Positions 32,586 through 43,679 of a DNA stretch of 64,000 nucleotides are shown piece after piece (positions within the stretch are counted from its first letter, which is position 1; each line of letters opens with the position of its first letter). The DNA is taken from the NCBI GenBank assembly GCA_030674185.1, contig CM060307.1, forward strand, positions 33,931,298-33,995,297. The letters are read 5' to 3'. The DNA is from Monoplex corrugatus (lineage: Eukaryota; Mollusca; Gastropoda; Littorinimorpha; Ranellidae). The notes under the pieces are model-generated. The model saw nothing but the letters and a program-made list of their open reading frames with translations. It was not told where the DNA came from and did no database searches. Both the position numbers and the translations under genes were made by a program.

Positions 32586-35045
32586 CTGATCATCATGACC
32601 TCAATCTTCTTGCTGTTTAGTTCCAACCCCTTACCTTTGCTTTCTATTTCTAGTAGGCCTATAGTCACAAGGTTTTGTAAGTCCCTTTCATTTTCTGCAA
32701 TTAGCACGGTGTAATCTTTGTATCGAATGTTGTTTATCATTTTTCCTCCAACCTTTAATCCAGGGTCTTCTTCTAGGTTTCTCATGATGTTTTCGCTGTA
32801 AAGTGAAAACAGATCTGGTGACAAAACACATCCTTGTCTGACTCCTCTTTTGATATTTTGGAAAGAGCTTATATCGTTTTCTGTTCTCATTGCAGCTGTT
32901 TGTTCCCAACACATATTATTTCTGATTATTCGTAGATCTTTTCCATCAGTATTGAGTCTTTCTAGTTGGTTGATCAATTCTTCATGTCTTCCCGATCGAA
33001 AGCCTTGGTATAATCAACAAAGCCTAAATGTAAATCTTTATTCAATTCGATTGACCTCTCTATGATAGTTTTTAGGTTGTATATGGCATTAATAGTTCCT
33101 TTATCTTCGACAAATCCACACTGTTCTTCTGCTATTTCTCTTTTGATTCTATTCCTTGATTATTCTTAATAGGATTTTCGTTACATGGCTCATCAAGCTG
33201 ATTGTGCGATGGAGTTTGCATTCTATAGCCCCTGCCTTCCTTGGAAGTGCTGTGAAAATTGATTTTGACATATCTTAGGGGATTTTTCCAGTGCCATAAA
33301 TTTCATTTAGGAGGACTGTTATTTTTTCAATACCAAATTCCTCCAGGGCTTCAATCATCTCTAAAGTAATGTTGCCTGGTCCTGGGGCTTTTCCTGGTTT
33401 CATCTTTTTCAGTGCTGCTCTAACTTCATCTTTCATTATGGGTGGTCCTTCAACGCTCTTTCTTGTAATGTGTTCTTCGTTTCTGTCATCTTCAAAAAGG
33501 TCTTTAATGTAGGCCTACTCTCCCCATCTGTCTAATATTTTGTCTTTTTCCATGATAAGCGTACCATCTTTCAATTTAAAGCAACCAGTTGATGTGTATG
33601 TATTTTTCATGTGGACAATTTCTTCAGTTCTTCTGTAGGCTACATACCCTGAGGATCTGTTTTGTGTTGGTCTTCTATTTCATTGCATTTTGTTTTCTGC
33701 CAAGCTTCCTTAGCTTCATTGCACCTATTCCTGATTTCTTTGTTTATCTTCCTGTACCGGTATATCTCCTTGTTTCTATTTGCCTTTCTCCTATCCTCCA
33801 TCAAGCCTAGAATTTCCTTTCTCTTTGCCTTCCTCCGTTCCTCCATCAAGGCTAGAATTTATTCTGTCATCCAGTTCTTTTTTGCTTTTCTATCTACTTG
33901 AGGGATTTCTCCACAAGCTTCATTTATCGAATTTCTCAACTTTGTCCATTGTTCCTCACTGTCACTAACGTCTTCCGGAGCGCTGAATTTGTTTTGAACA
34001 TGTAGGCCTACGTTAAATTTTTGACGTATCACTTCATCTGTCTTTAAGGGTCCAAGATGTAGTTTGATGTTGCTTTTGGTCTGTTTCCTTTTCCTTAATT
34101 TCGGCCTAAATCTTCCCACTACAGGATTGTGGTCACTGTTGCAGTCTGTGCCTGTAGTGTTTTTGCTGTCAGTAAAGAATTTCTAAATCTTTTATTGATC
34201 AGGATGTAGTCAATCTGATTTTGGTATTATCTCCTGGACTCATCCAAGTCCATTTTCTTCTGTTAGGCTGCTCAAACCAGGTGTTTCCTACTATGAACTC
34301 ATTCATCTGTGCCCATTCTACAAGTTTCCCTCCTCTTTCCTTTTGTGTACCAAGGCCATGATGTCCAACTGTATCCTCCACCCTATCCTTCCCACTTTAG
34401 CATTAAAATCTCCCGTTATTATTGTAACTTTTTGTGATTTACATTGGGCCTTGACCATCTCTAATACTTCGTAGAAGTTGTCAATTTCTTCTTAAGTACT
34501 TGCGGATGTTGGTGCATACACCTGAATGGTGTTCATATCAAATGGCCTACCACCCAATTTGACCAGCAAAACTCTGTTGGACACAGCCCAGTACCCCTAA
34601 CTGTGATTGATTTGTCCCTGTCCATTATGATGCTTACTCCTTTTTCATGTGAGCTTCCATCAGAATATATTACTGTTTGCTCTCCTGATGTTATCATACC
34701 TGCCCCCTTCCATCTTACTTCCCCTAGTCCTAAAGTACTAATGTTAAGCATTTCCATTTCCATTTTGATATGTCTAATTTACCTTTTTGCAACAATGTTC
34801 TAACGTTTCATGTTCCGATTTTTTTAAGGTTGAACGCAGTAGCTTGCTGACGGTCTGGTGTCACTTGCGCAGCATGACGGTCCCTACCGGACGAAGGTGC
34901 TCCATAGGAGCCCCTATTTATGTCGTTACACTTGTTTTCCTTGTTTTGTCTGGCCATGATATCTTGTGAAAATACAATGGTGGTATCCCGTTGCCTTCCA
35001 TCCGTTTGTTTGCTGTCTCTCTGCTAGCCTTTGTCGCGACAACCT
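32575..35045 (-). mobile_element. RTE-like LINE, unit 4 copy
   Basis: The RT block 32977-32561 shares the RYKDYTVLIA defect of unit 2. Endonuclease pieces (WMSPGDNTKIRL, GLGEVRWKGAG) lie at 34199-34763. Confidence 0.85.
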
Positions 35046-35059
35046 ACAAGGGAGCAGGG

Positions 35060-35395
35060 TGATTTTTTTTCAGGGTTTACTCCCTTAGCCTTATTCTCTC
35101 CTGAGATGTCCACAAGGCAGTGGAGCTATTTACCCATAGCTGGGGATCTGGTTCGTGGGCACCAGAGCATATCCACAAGCCGGTGGGCCTGCGTGCCGCA
35201 CGTCTGGTGGCCAGACCTCCTTTGAGTCCCTCGAGATTTAAAAAAGATGGGCATTTAGACACTTAAATCTGTTGACGTGGGAAGGTGGAAAAAACCCCAC
35301 CCTTTACCCCTGAGACAGGAGGTAGCTTACCCAGGCAAGATCGAACCCAGACCTTCAGATTGGAAGCGTGATGTCTTTCACACTTCTACCGCGCC
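35060..35395 (-). mobile_element. tRNA-derived SINE, unit 4 copy
   Basis: Head ends at 35395; B box at about 35339-35349. Same family and position as in the other units. Confidence 0.6.
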
Positions 35396-35978
35396 TATCG
35401 ATTTCAATGTCTTGTTAAATACCATTATTACATTTTTAGCCACATGGTGGCAACAACAATGGTCTTTTCTTGTCGTGTTTCGGCGGATCGATAACAATTA
35501 CGGGACTGTCACGGTGACCTAAGCTCATTGCGAAGGTTTGATTGGTGGTCATTGTTGAAGGTTCCTTTGGTGGTGACCCGATTCCGTTAACAGCATACCT
35601 CCCCCGACCTTCTCTCCCCCCCCCCCACACCCCCAGTACTGACATATTTGAACTGGAAACCTACCCGACCGCCCACAGTGCTTTGTAGGCCTTGTTGGAA
35701 ATAGCCAAAGGTGGTTGACCCTGCTGTATACCAGCGTAGTAGTGTCCAGCAGTTGAAGTAAACAGATTTGTAGCAGACTTGGATTGCCTACGTTTGACCA
35801 GAGGAACAGTGTAAGAAGACTTGGTGTAAAATTTTACATGTGTATGTCTTGGGAAGGTTGTTTTTTCTGATATCAATACTGGACCTAAAAGCAAAGCACT
35901 GCCACTAACACAGCTGTCGCTGATCTCCAGAATATATGTAATGTATAGAAATCATATCTCTCTATTTTTTTTGTCCAG
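35396..35978. other. Non-coding stretch upstream of putative exon, unit 4
   Basis: Counterpart of 3042-3633. It lacks the GGCCTA insertion (reads AGAATATATG near 35930). No feature is recognised. Confidence 0.4.
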
Positions 35979-36075
35979 GAAGAGAAACAACTGTTAGGCT
36001 GAGGATCCATTCCGCTTATAGCACTACATAGGACGTACACTTTGTGTTTACTCATTGCTGACAACCTTCACTGAG
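35979..36075 (+). other. Orphan putative 5' UTR exon, unit 4
   Basis: Acceptor TTTTTTGTCCAG and donor CACTGAG|GTAATG are kept, but no SOCS-box-like coding exon follows in this unit. Confidence 0.3.
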
Positions 36076-36135
36076 GTAATGATTTAATTTAACTGATGAT
36101 TGAAGCTCGTGTGTGGGATAGTGGTGGTGTGTTGA

Positions 36136-36377
36136 TCTCTCTCTCTCTCTCTGTTTCTGTCTCTCTGTCTGCTTCTGTCTCTGTCTGTTTCTGTCTCTCT
36201 GTCTGTTTCTGTCTCTCTGTCTGTGTCTGTCTCTCTGTCTCTTTGTATCTGTCTCTGTCTGTCTGTCTGTCTCTCTGTCTCTGTTTCTGTCTGTCTCTGT
36301 CTCTCTCTCTCTCTCTGTCTCTGTCTGTCTCTGTGTCTCTGTCTCTGTCTGCCTGTCTATCTGTCTGTCTGTCTGTC

Positions 36378-36461
<84 letters not shown>

Positions 36462-36470
36462 CTTTCTCTC
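36136..36470. repeat. (CT)n/(TCTG)n microsatellite, unit 4
   Basis: About 335 bp, the longest of this series. Confidence 0.9.
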
Positions 36471-36611
36471 TCTTCGGTCTTTTGAAAACCACATGCACGT
36501 TTGACTCAAACATAGAACTAAGCATTTTACCTTAAAATGAGACCAGTATGACAAAAGAATATTCTTTACTATTACTATCATCATTCTTATTACCATAACT
36601 GATGTTACAGT

Positions 36612-36838
36612 TATCATCATCATCATCCATATATCATCATCATCATCATCATCATCATTATAATTATTATTATTGTTACATGTTGTTATTAATACTATTG
36701 TTGTTGTTGTTGTTGTTATTAATGTTGTTGTTATTGTCATAACTGTCGTCGTGGTTGTCATTGTTATTACAATATTGTCTATTGCCATTATTATCATTAT
36801 CTTTGTCTTTACTATTGCCTTGATAATAAATCATTATC
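36612..36838. repeat. Trinucleotide-rich tract, unit 4
   Basis: (ATC)n/(ATT)n/(GTT)n runs. Confidence 0.75.
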
Positions 36839-36839
36839 T

Positions 36840-37170
36840 TTGTAGGCCTCTGTCCTCAGCCACCATGCAAGTCCGTCCAATATTTTCTCTCTGGGTCTAC
36901 CTGGTGTTCTCTTTCCCTCCATCTGTCCTTTTGTGATCAGGTGCTCTAATTCCCCTTTCCTCATAAAATGGCCTCTAAATGTTGCTTGTCTTTGTCTAAT
37001 CTTCTTTACCAATGATCTTCTTGTGTCTGCCTCCACCAAGACTGTCTCGTTTATTTTCTTTGCTGTCCATGGAACTCGCAATATTCTCCTTCGCGACATA
37101 AAGGCCACGGTCCACGCCTCACAACCGTATAACAGTATCGGTTTCTATACATGTAACATTCAAGAACTCT
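36840..37170 (-). mobile_element. Truncated RTE C-terminal fragment, unit 4
   Basis: VPWTAKKINETVLVEADTRR, FRGHFMRKGELEHL and GKRTPGRPREKILDGL on the minus strand. Confidence 0.8.
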
Positions 37171-37264
37171 CTTCCTGATGTTAATTGACAGGCATTTGTT
37201 GGTGTGATGGATTAAAAAAATTTATAGGCCTACATGGCTTATGTCACTCTCTCATCTCGTAAAT

Positions 37265-37269
<5 letters not shown>

Positions 37270-37299
<30 letters not shown>

Positions 37300-37542
37300 C
37301 CCACCTCTTCTCTCTCTCTCTCCCTCCCCGTCTCTCCTCCCTCCTCGTTCTCACTCTCACCCTCTCTCTCTCTTTCTCTATCTCCCGCCCCCTTCCCCTC
37401 TGTCTCTCTTCCCCTCCCCCTTCTCTCTCTTCTCCCTCCCCCTCTCGTTCTCCCCTCTTTCTTCCTTTCCCCTGCCCCTCTCTTTCATATCCCTTCCCTC
37501 TCTCTCTCTCTCCCCTCCCCCATCTCTCTCTCTCTCTCTCTT
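37270..37542. repeat. Polypyrimidine tract without following exon, unit 4
   Basis: Counterpart of 4700-4897, but the TATGTG..CCAG splice site is replaced by the transposon end. Confidence 0.8.
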
Positions 37543-37547
37543 GGTCT

Positions 37548-37590
37548 CGTAATCGTTATATGTGACAGTGCATATGAAAATCATGGATAA
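37548..37590 (+). repeat. Left terminal inverted repeat, copy A transposon
   Basis: Begins CGTAATCGTTATATGTGAC and ends near GGATAA. It pairs with 42580-42623. Confidence 0.75.
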
Positions 37591-38352
37591 TGGTCAAATT
37601 TAAAAAAATGAGCTAAATATGCTATCTGAAAGAAGAAATAATTCTAAATAAGACACAAAAAACAGATTTCATTTATCTTTATTAGATTCCAAGTTACATG
37701 CATTTAAAGTTCCCAGATGACCGTGACCTACTTTTGAGAAAATCATGTTTTAAAATTACAAATTTTCATTTAGCTCTAATTTTGTTATATGAATTTTTCT
37801 AAGTAAGTGGGTGATACCAAAAATAACAAGAATAACTCAGAGAACCTTGGTAACTCATTCAATTTCACCAGATAATTGCTATTTAATATAAAAATCATCC
37901 CAGTACCTTGCTCATTGGGCTTAAAATGTTGAAAACGCAGAAGCGTTTCAAACTTTTACATAAAAATTTGTGGAAAAATAACTATAATTCAGAATCACTC
38001 CAAATTTTCAGGAAACATAGATGTGTAAATGTATTTTAATCTGTATGTGTTAGTTTGTATGTATATTTGTTTGTAACCTCTGATGACACATTTGCTTATT
38101 AAAATTATGGTATTATGTTAGTAATATCAATTGAAGAAAGACAGGTATTGATACAACACAGAAACTCAACATAGCAGTATTATGAGTCACCAACTTGAAA
38201 TTATGATCAGGTATCCTTATTCCTACAAAAACAGCACCAGAAAGAAGATCCAGAAATGGTCTCAGGGTATGTTCACTTTTCACTGATTTCAGTCTCACAT
38301 CCCTACTTATCCACAAGGAAAAAACCCAACAATATCAGCACAAAAAAACAAA

Positions 38353-39490
38353 TCACACGACTGTTTTCTTCTTAGGTCCTCTCTTGTTTTTCTTTGGCCT
38401 GCCTGGAGTCCTGGAAGAGGATGGTGGGGTGGCCTGGCTGGTGGATGGTTTGGACAGATGGGGGGAAGGAGGCAGGGACTGCGATGTGGTGGCCTTGGCA
38501 GAGAATTTGAGGCTGATAGGCTCAGGGCAGACCAGGTCTCTCTTCTCTGGGTGTACAAACTCCCTGATCTCAGAGAACAAGTATTCCTGTCTTTGTTCAC
38601 TGAGACCACTCGGACGAATGATAGGCGGGAGATCATCAGGCAGGGCAGTGGGCTGTTTCAGTGGTTCGAAAACCTGCACTGGTCCGTCTGCAGACTCCTT
38701 GCAGCAGACTTGAGGCTTCCCATCCTCATTGGTTTCAAACTTAAAGTGATGGTACTTTTTCAGCCCCACCAACTTTCTAAACCACTGATTCAGGTATTCA
38801 GTCCAGTCACGGGTAGGAACCAGAGAGTTCCCGTCTTGGTCACCGCACAGCTGTGGTATTAGAATACCAGATGGCGATGCAGATGACACCACTTCTGAGA
38901 TGTCATTCAGACAGTCCACTCTTGTCCGGCGAAATTTTCTTTTGAAGAGCCCGAAACAGGCATCAGGGCCAAATTTGGTGTGACCTGCCAAGAGAAATGA
39001 TAGTGTGATGACCTTGTGACGGCCAGTCATGACACGCCACATCAAATATTGCAACATGGCATTGTTCTTATTTTGCCCGGCACAGTTATCTGCATGGAGA
39101 TGGCACGATGCTTCTTTTAACCCATAGTTTTCCAGGAAAAAATCCACAAAAGAAATCACTGTGTTTGCTCCCTTCCCTGTTTCCATTGCTTCATCAAGGA
39201 GAAACACAACCATCTGTGGGAGGGCCTCTGTCATCATGCCAAAGACACCACATTTTCTAGGTGTTTTAAAGTACACCGGACCGGGCTGCAGGGGGTCTGA
39301 AGGATAATGGACTTGTTGTGCAAAGTCAAAACTGTAGTGGGCCATGATGTCCCTTGAGCAGGCTGCTGTGTTGTTTCCTGGTGTCTCCAGTCGGTCCAGT
39401 CCTGCAGTCTTCAGCTCCTCCTGCAACAGTGCAACTGCAAGCTGTGGTTTTGTTTTTCCTTCATCAAGTTCATGTCTTGTTTTCACCTGG

Positions 39491-39559
<69 letters not shown>

Positions 39560-39604
39560 GTAAATTTACATTAAAATTTTTTGTGCATGCATGATGACCT
39601 GTAT

Positions 39605-39674
<70 letters not shown>

Positions 39675-39677
39675 TGT

Positions 39678-39761
<84 letters not shown>

Positions 39762-41182
39762 ATTTAGATTAACATGTATGGTGAACTGGTATGATAATGT
39801 GTATGAGAATCAATACTCCAACCATAGATAATGTGAATCAGAATGCTACATTTTATTGCTATAATTCTGTGCTTAATACATGTATCATTTCAAAACACTC
39901 ACACATACATACATGTACAAACACAGAGTACAACCTGACAGACACACACACTGTAATGATAAAGGGACACCCTGGAATCCCTAACTGTGATAATGCTATT
40001 GAATTTATAAGTAAAACAGCAACTTACCTTTGCTCTGGCAACAACAAGCTTGTACTCCTCTCTCTCTCTGTTTGCTGCAGCAAGGTGTTGAACTGCAGCT
40101 GTTGCCAGTTCCATCTTCTGAGTGTCAGTCATGGTTAATGACTTCATTTGCTGCAGTGCATAGTTGTTTCTCTGACATTGCCAGCAAAGGTCTGTCCTAG
40201 GCTTCATAGGCAGGATGTCAGGAAGGTGTTTCTTCCACAGGTATAAGAACGTACGTTTTGAAACGCAGCGTCCACCATCGGCATCACAGGCAACAGAATA
40301 CTCTTTGTGCACAGCAGTTTTAGTGGATGAACAGGGAAGCAGCTTCAAGTCATCTCTATGGTAGCCTGGGATTCGACCCGGAAGAAGGATTCCATGCACT
40401 TCTGCGTAATTCGAAATGAAGTCTACTACCTTCTTTTGTTCCTCAAATGTTAAGGCCTTATAAGGCTTTCTGTTGGTGTTGCCATGTTGCCTTGGGGTCA
40501 ACCCATTTTCTTTATAATGTTTAATCAAGTGGTCCAGTTTCTGACTCCCAATGCAATGGACATACTGAAACAATTCACGCATATTTTGAATCCATTCAAC
40601 ATGTACTGACTGCGGCACTTCTTTCTTGGAGTATTCTGCCGACGCTTTGTATTCACCGTCATTGGACCAGTTTGAAGAAACGCCTTCAGTTGGCTGAAGA
40701 TGGCATTGTCCAGTTCTTCTTTTGTCATTGTCAGGTGATGCATACGTAATTCGCACAGCTCTTCTGACTTAAACTGCAGATAGCAAGGCTGTTTATCATT
40801 CAGCTTACATGCACACTGGAAGGGAGCAGACAGCTTTGGGTCAGGCTTTCCAGCGTTCTCACTGAAGCAGGCTGTTCCATCGTCAAATTCACTATTAGTG
40901 TTACAAGTGTCCGCCTTGAAAATGACTGGTGGACGTATCATGTCACCCTCAGCCTCGTCTGGGTCATCAGCTGAAAACAAACAGTATGCACACCTTGTAC
41001 AAATCTACAATATGAAACTGATAATATTAAATATAAATTATCAACACACATTCACACACATGTATACACAATTTTAATCATGTATGCTCACCAACACACA
41101 AAAATACACACATGCACTCATGTATAAACTGTAATCATGTATGCACATCAACACACACACACACACACATGTTTATGTGCAT

Positions 41183-41236
<54 letters not shown>

Positions 41237-41994
41237 CACACACACATGTTTATGTGCATGCACACACACACACACACCACACACACACACACAACACACA
41301 ACACACACACATGTTTATGTGCATGCACACACACACACAGATTATGTACAGCACTGCCCACCCCCCACTGACAATGAAAATCAAACAAAGAAACTTTTTT
41401 TTTTTAATTTAATAAATGTTAATAGGCCTTTAGCATGACAATGTCAAATATACTTAATCAAGTGTGAAAGCATGCCATAATTATTGATAATCTGTGATGG
41501 TGCAGCACTTGGTAGCCTAGTGAAAACAAGAGGGTTTTCCAGCTTTCGGTTTTGCCTTGTCAGTCTGCGGCTAAAAAATAGCATCAGCATTACCAAATTA
41601 GATCACTTGTTTTTATGAATTTTGGGTCTACTTACATTATAAATTTACACAAATCAAATGGATACGACTTATTCCTTTCATGATAATAATTCTAGTTCGC
41701 CAGTAATTCATACAAGGTTATGAACACACCCAAATAAACTTTCGAAGTGAAAGCAATCATGACATGACATCAACAGTAGGCCTACTTACCAGAACTAGAT
41801 TCCATGTGCTCGTCTTCAAAACCATTCGGCATGGGCATAGAATCCTCTTCATCACTGCTGGAATCTATTTCTGACTGTCTGTCATCTCCAAAGTAGTCTG
41901 TCACTGCTTCAACTAATTCTGGAGAAGTGAAATCAGCCGTTTCCGACAACATTTTAAAGAGCTGTGCGCTCGACACTTTCCGACGCGCCGCCAT
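38353..41994 (-). CDS. Putative transposase, three exons, about 760 aa (copy A)
   Basis: Exons on the minus strand: 41994-41790, 40970-40028 and 39486-38353, with consensus borders (..CTG|GTAAGT, TTTTCAG|CTG, AAAG|GTAAGT, AACCAG|GTG). Exon 1 starts MAARRK (a longer start lies at 42042) and is acidic (SSSDEEDS). Exon 2 has a Cys cluster (CACKLNDKQPC), a helical LDHLIKHYKENGL block that may bind DNA, LLPGRIPGYHRDDLKLLPCS and TDLCWQCQRN. Exon 3 has an RNase-H-like set: Asp in YSFDFAQ (~437), HLHADNCAGQNKN (~516), SFLLAGHTKFGPDACFGL (~558). It ends in an AT-hook-like GRPKKNKRGPKKK tail. I recall this as the family annotated DUF7869, multicopy in invertebrates. One missing G near 40579 shifts exon 2; copy B has that G, so it may be a sequencing error. 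Introns hold long (CA)n/(GT)n tracts. Transposase function is inferred from the TIRs and fold. Confidence 0.7.
39493..39760. repeat. (GT)n tracts in intron 2 of the transposon gene, copy A
   Basis: Runs at about 39493-39556 and 39608-39759. They directly abut the exon 3 acceptor. Confidence 0.9.
41148..41340. repeat. (CA)n tracts in intron 1 of the transposon gene, copy A
   Basis: CA runs punctuated three times by ATGTTTATGTGCATG, so the tract is a higher-order tandem of about 70-75 bp. Confidence 0.85.
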
Positions 41995-42579
41995 TGTTTT
42001 GCTTCGACTCGTGTGTTGACAACACACACAGTTGGGGGTCACTCACTTTCTGTAATTATTGCGGCTTGTAGAAAAAACGTAGAGCGAAAAAAATTCAGAC
42101 TTTGACAGGAAATGTATGATAGTTTTCAAAGAAATTAAAAGAGAAGGATATAATTGTAGCAATGATTAAACGAGCTTCAGTTAAAATTGATCACGGGTAT
42201 GTCGCTCTGAACACACTACCGCCTGAAAAATCGAATTAATACGCCCGAATACAACACGAAGAGAAACAATGACCGTGAAAGTAGGGCCTAGAGACTAGTT
42301 ACAACTTACAAGTTGTGTCCTTTCACTTACTACGACTGGTTTTATACAATGAAAATCGTGTTCAAAGTAGGTCAAATTAGTCCGTTGCTTTTGCTTAATT
42401 TCCCATCACATCCCACAGAAAAATATTTAATTAAAATAGTTTTAGCTTGTATTTGTTGATAATACTTTGGAATTTAATAGAAAAAACACCATTGAACCCT
42501 AAAATACAAAAATTTCATCATCGATATGTTTAGGGTCAGTTACTTTCACAGCCTGTTGCGCGAAATCTCGACTGGCGAC

Positions 42580-42623
42580 TTATCCGTGATTTTCATGTGC
42601 ACCGCCACATATAACTTATCACG
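42580..42623 (-). repeat. Right terminal inverted repeat, copy A transposon
   Basis: The reverse complement reads CGTGATAAGTTATATGTG onward, matching 37548-37590. Confidence 0.75.
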
Positions 42624-42806
42624 TGGAAGGCTGACTACACTGAGTTCGTGGCAAGACGTGGCGTGGTCAGTGTGGCAGGCTAAGCCATGAGCGCGGCGTG
42701 TTATCCAAGACATGGTCAGTGTCACTACACGGCGGTCACCTTGACCCAGCCGGATAGATTGAACATAGAAATGTCAACTGTAGTTGTATGGTACACTTTG
42801 CGTGTC

Positions 42807-43030
42807 AAAAAAAAAAAAAAAAAAAAAACAAGAAAAGAAAAGAAAAAGAAAGAAAGATTGGTGAGGGGGAGAGAAAAAGAAAGAAAGAAAGAACTGGAAA
42901 TAAAACATTCAGCATGAAAAACAGTGACACAGAGAGAGCGAGAGAGAGAGACTGAGAGAGAGAGAAAAAAGAGAGAGAGAGAGAGAGAGAGAGTGTGTGT
43001 GTGTGTGTGTGTTTGTGTGTGTGTATTTGA
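42807..43030. repeat. Poly-A, (GAAA)n, (GA)n and (GT)n composite microsatellite
   Basis: Starts with about 21 A, then GAAA-type and GA runs, ending in GT at about 42994-43020. Confidence 0.9.
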
Positions 43031-43189
43031 CAGACACGGAGAGACAGAGACAGACAGAAAGATACAATATGATCACTAATTTTCCAACGTTAGAAGTCGT
43101 TGGGAGATCTTCCCTCGCCCGCCCCCACCCCCACCCCCACCCCCATCGCCACTCTCGTCACCCTGCATCAGGAATTATTCTGTTTGTTT

Positions 43190-43591
43190 ACCTCTTGGAC
43201 TCCCGCACCTTATCTGTCAAATGCAAAAATTTAACCCTTTGATTCCCTCACCCTGTCCATCAGATTCCTGCAGGACGCTGGTGGATAAGGTGAGGGAGTC
43301 AAAGAATTAAGTTTTTGCTTTGCTGGCATGATTGACAGTGCAGGATGCTGGTGGATAGGATGAGGGAGTCAAAAGAGTTAAGTTTTTGCTTTGCTGGCAT
43401 GATTGACAATGCAGGATGCTGGTGGATAGGATGAGGGAGTCAAAGAGTTAAGTTTTTGCTTTGCTGGCATGATTGACAATGCAGGATGCTGGTGGATAGG
43501 ATGAGGGAGTCAAAGAGTTAAGTTTTTGCTTTGCTGGCATGATTGACAATGCAGGATGCTGGTGGACATGGTGCGGGGGTCGGAGGATTAA
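43190..43591. mobile_element. Expanded TTAA MITE array, 70-bp internal repeats, copy A
   Basis: Opens at TTAACCCTTTGATTCCC (43231) and then repeats a 70-bp unit (GAGTTAAGTTTTTGCTTTGC.. to ..GAGGGAGTCAAA) about four times. Every junction keeps TTAA. The array ends at TTAA 43588-43591, which is also the border of the next element. Confidence 0.7.
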
Positions 43592-43679
43592 AGCCCACCC
43601 GACTGTGCAGAACCATTGCAGGGCTATAACCATCCCGGAACTCACACAATACCACGCTGGAAAAAAAGGCTAGAAAATT

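Larger units (their letters stand above)
32358..37547 (+). repeat. Tandem array unit 4 (truncated)
   Basis: Follows the common layout as far as the polypyrimidine tract, then stops at CTCTTGGTCT where a TIR transposon begins. The coding exon, minisatellite and following MITEs are absent. Confidence 0.8.
37548..42623. mobile_element. 5.08-kb TIR transposon with three-exon gene, copy A
   Basis: The left end (37548-37590) and the reverse complement of the right end (42580-42623) match over 43-44 bp with about six mismatches and one indel. Both contain GTTATATGTG, GTGCAYATGAAAATCAYGGATAA-type sequence (Y = C/T). Between them is one minus-strand gene with introns (38353-41994). The left flank is unit 4 polypyrimidine sequence, but the right flank is not the unit continuation, so no target duplication can be read and a rearrangement must have followed insertion. 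The superfamily is not one I can name. Confidence 0.75.

Noticed and set aside
36052..36525. Long Arg-Glu or Ser-Leu open frames over CT tracts (also 3739-4083, 12552-13115, 48927-49667)
   Set aside because: Products of (CT)n/(GA)n repeats read in all frames; not genes.
39344..39772. Open frames of Val-Cys or Thr-His repeats across GT/CA tracts here and elsewhere (30401-30807, 41112-41438)
   Set aside because: Microsatellites are open in several frames by composition; no domain or codon signal.
37548..42623. Host gene with unrelated flanking repeats
   Set aside because: Matching 43-44-bp inverted repeats bracket it tightly and its relatives are multicopy; a transposon explains both better. 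Kept as probable, not proven.
43231..43591. CRISPR-like array of 70-bp direct repeats
   Set aside because: Repeat and spacer are not distinguishable, the blocks carry TTAA MITE ends, and the context is eukaryotic.
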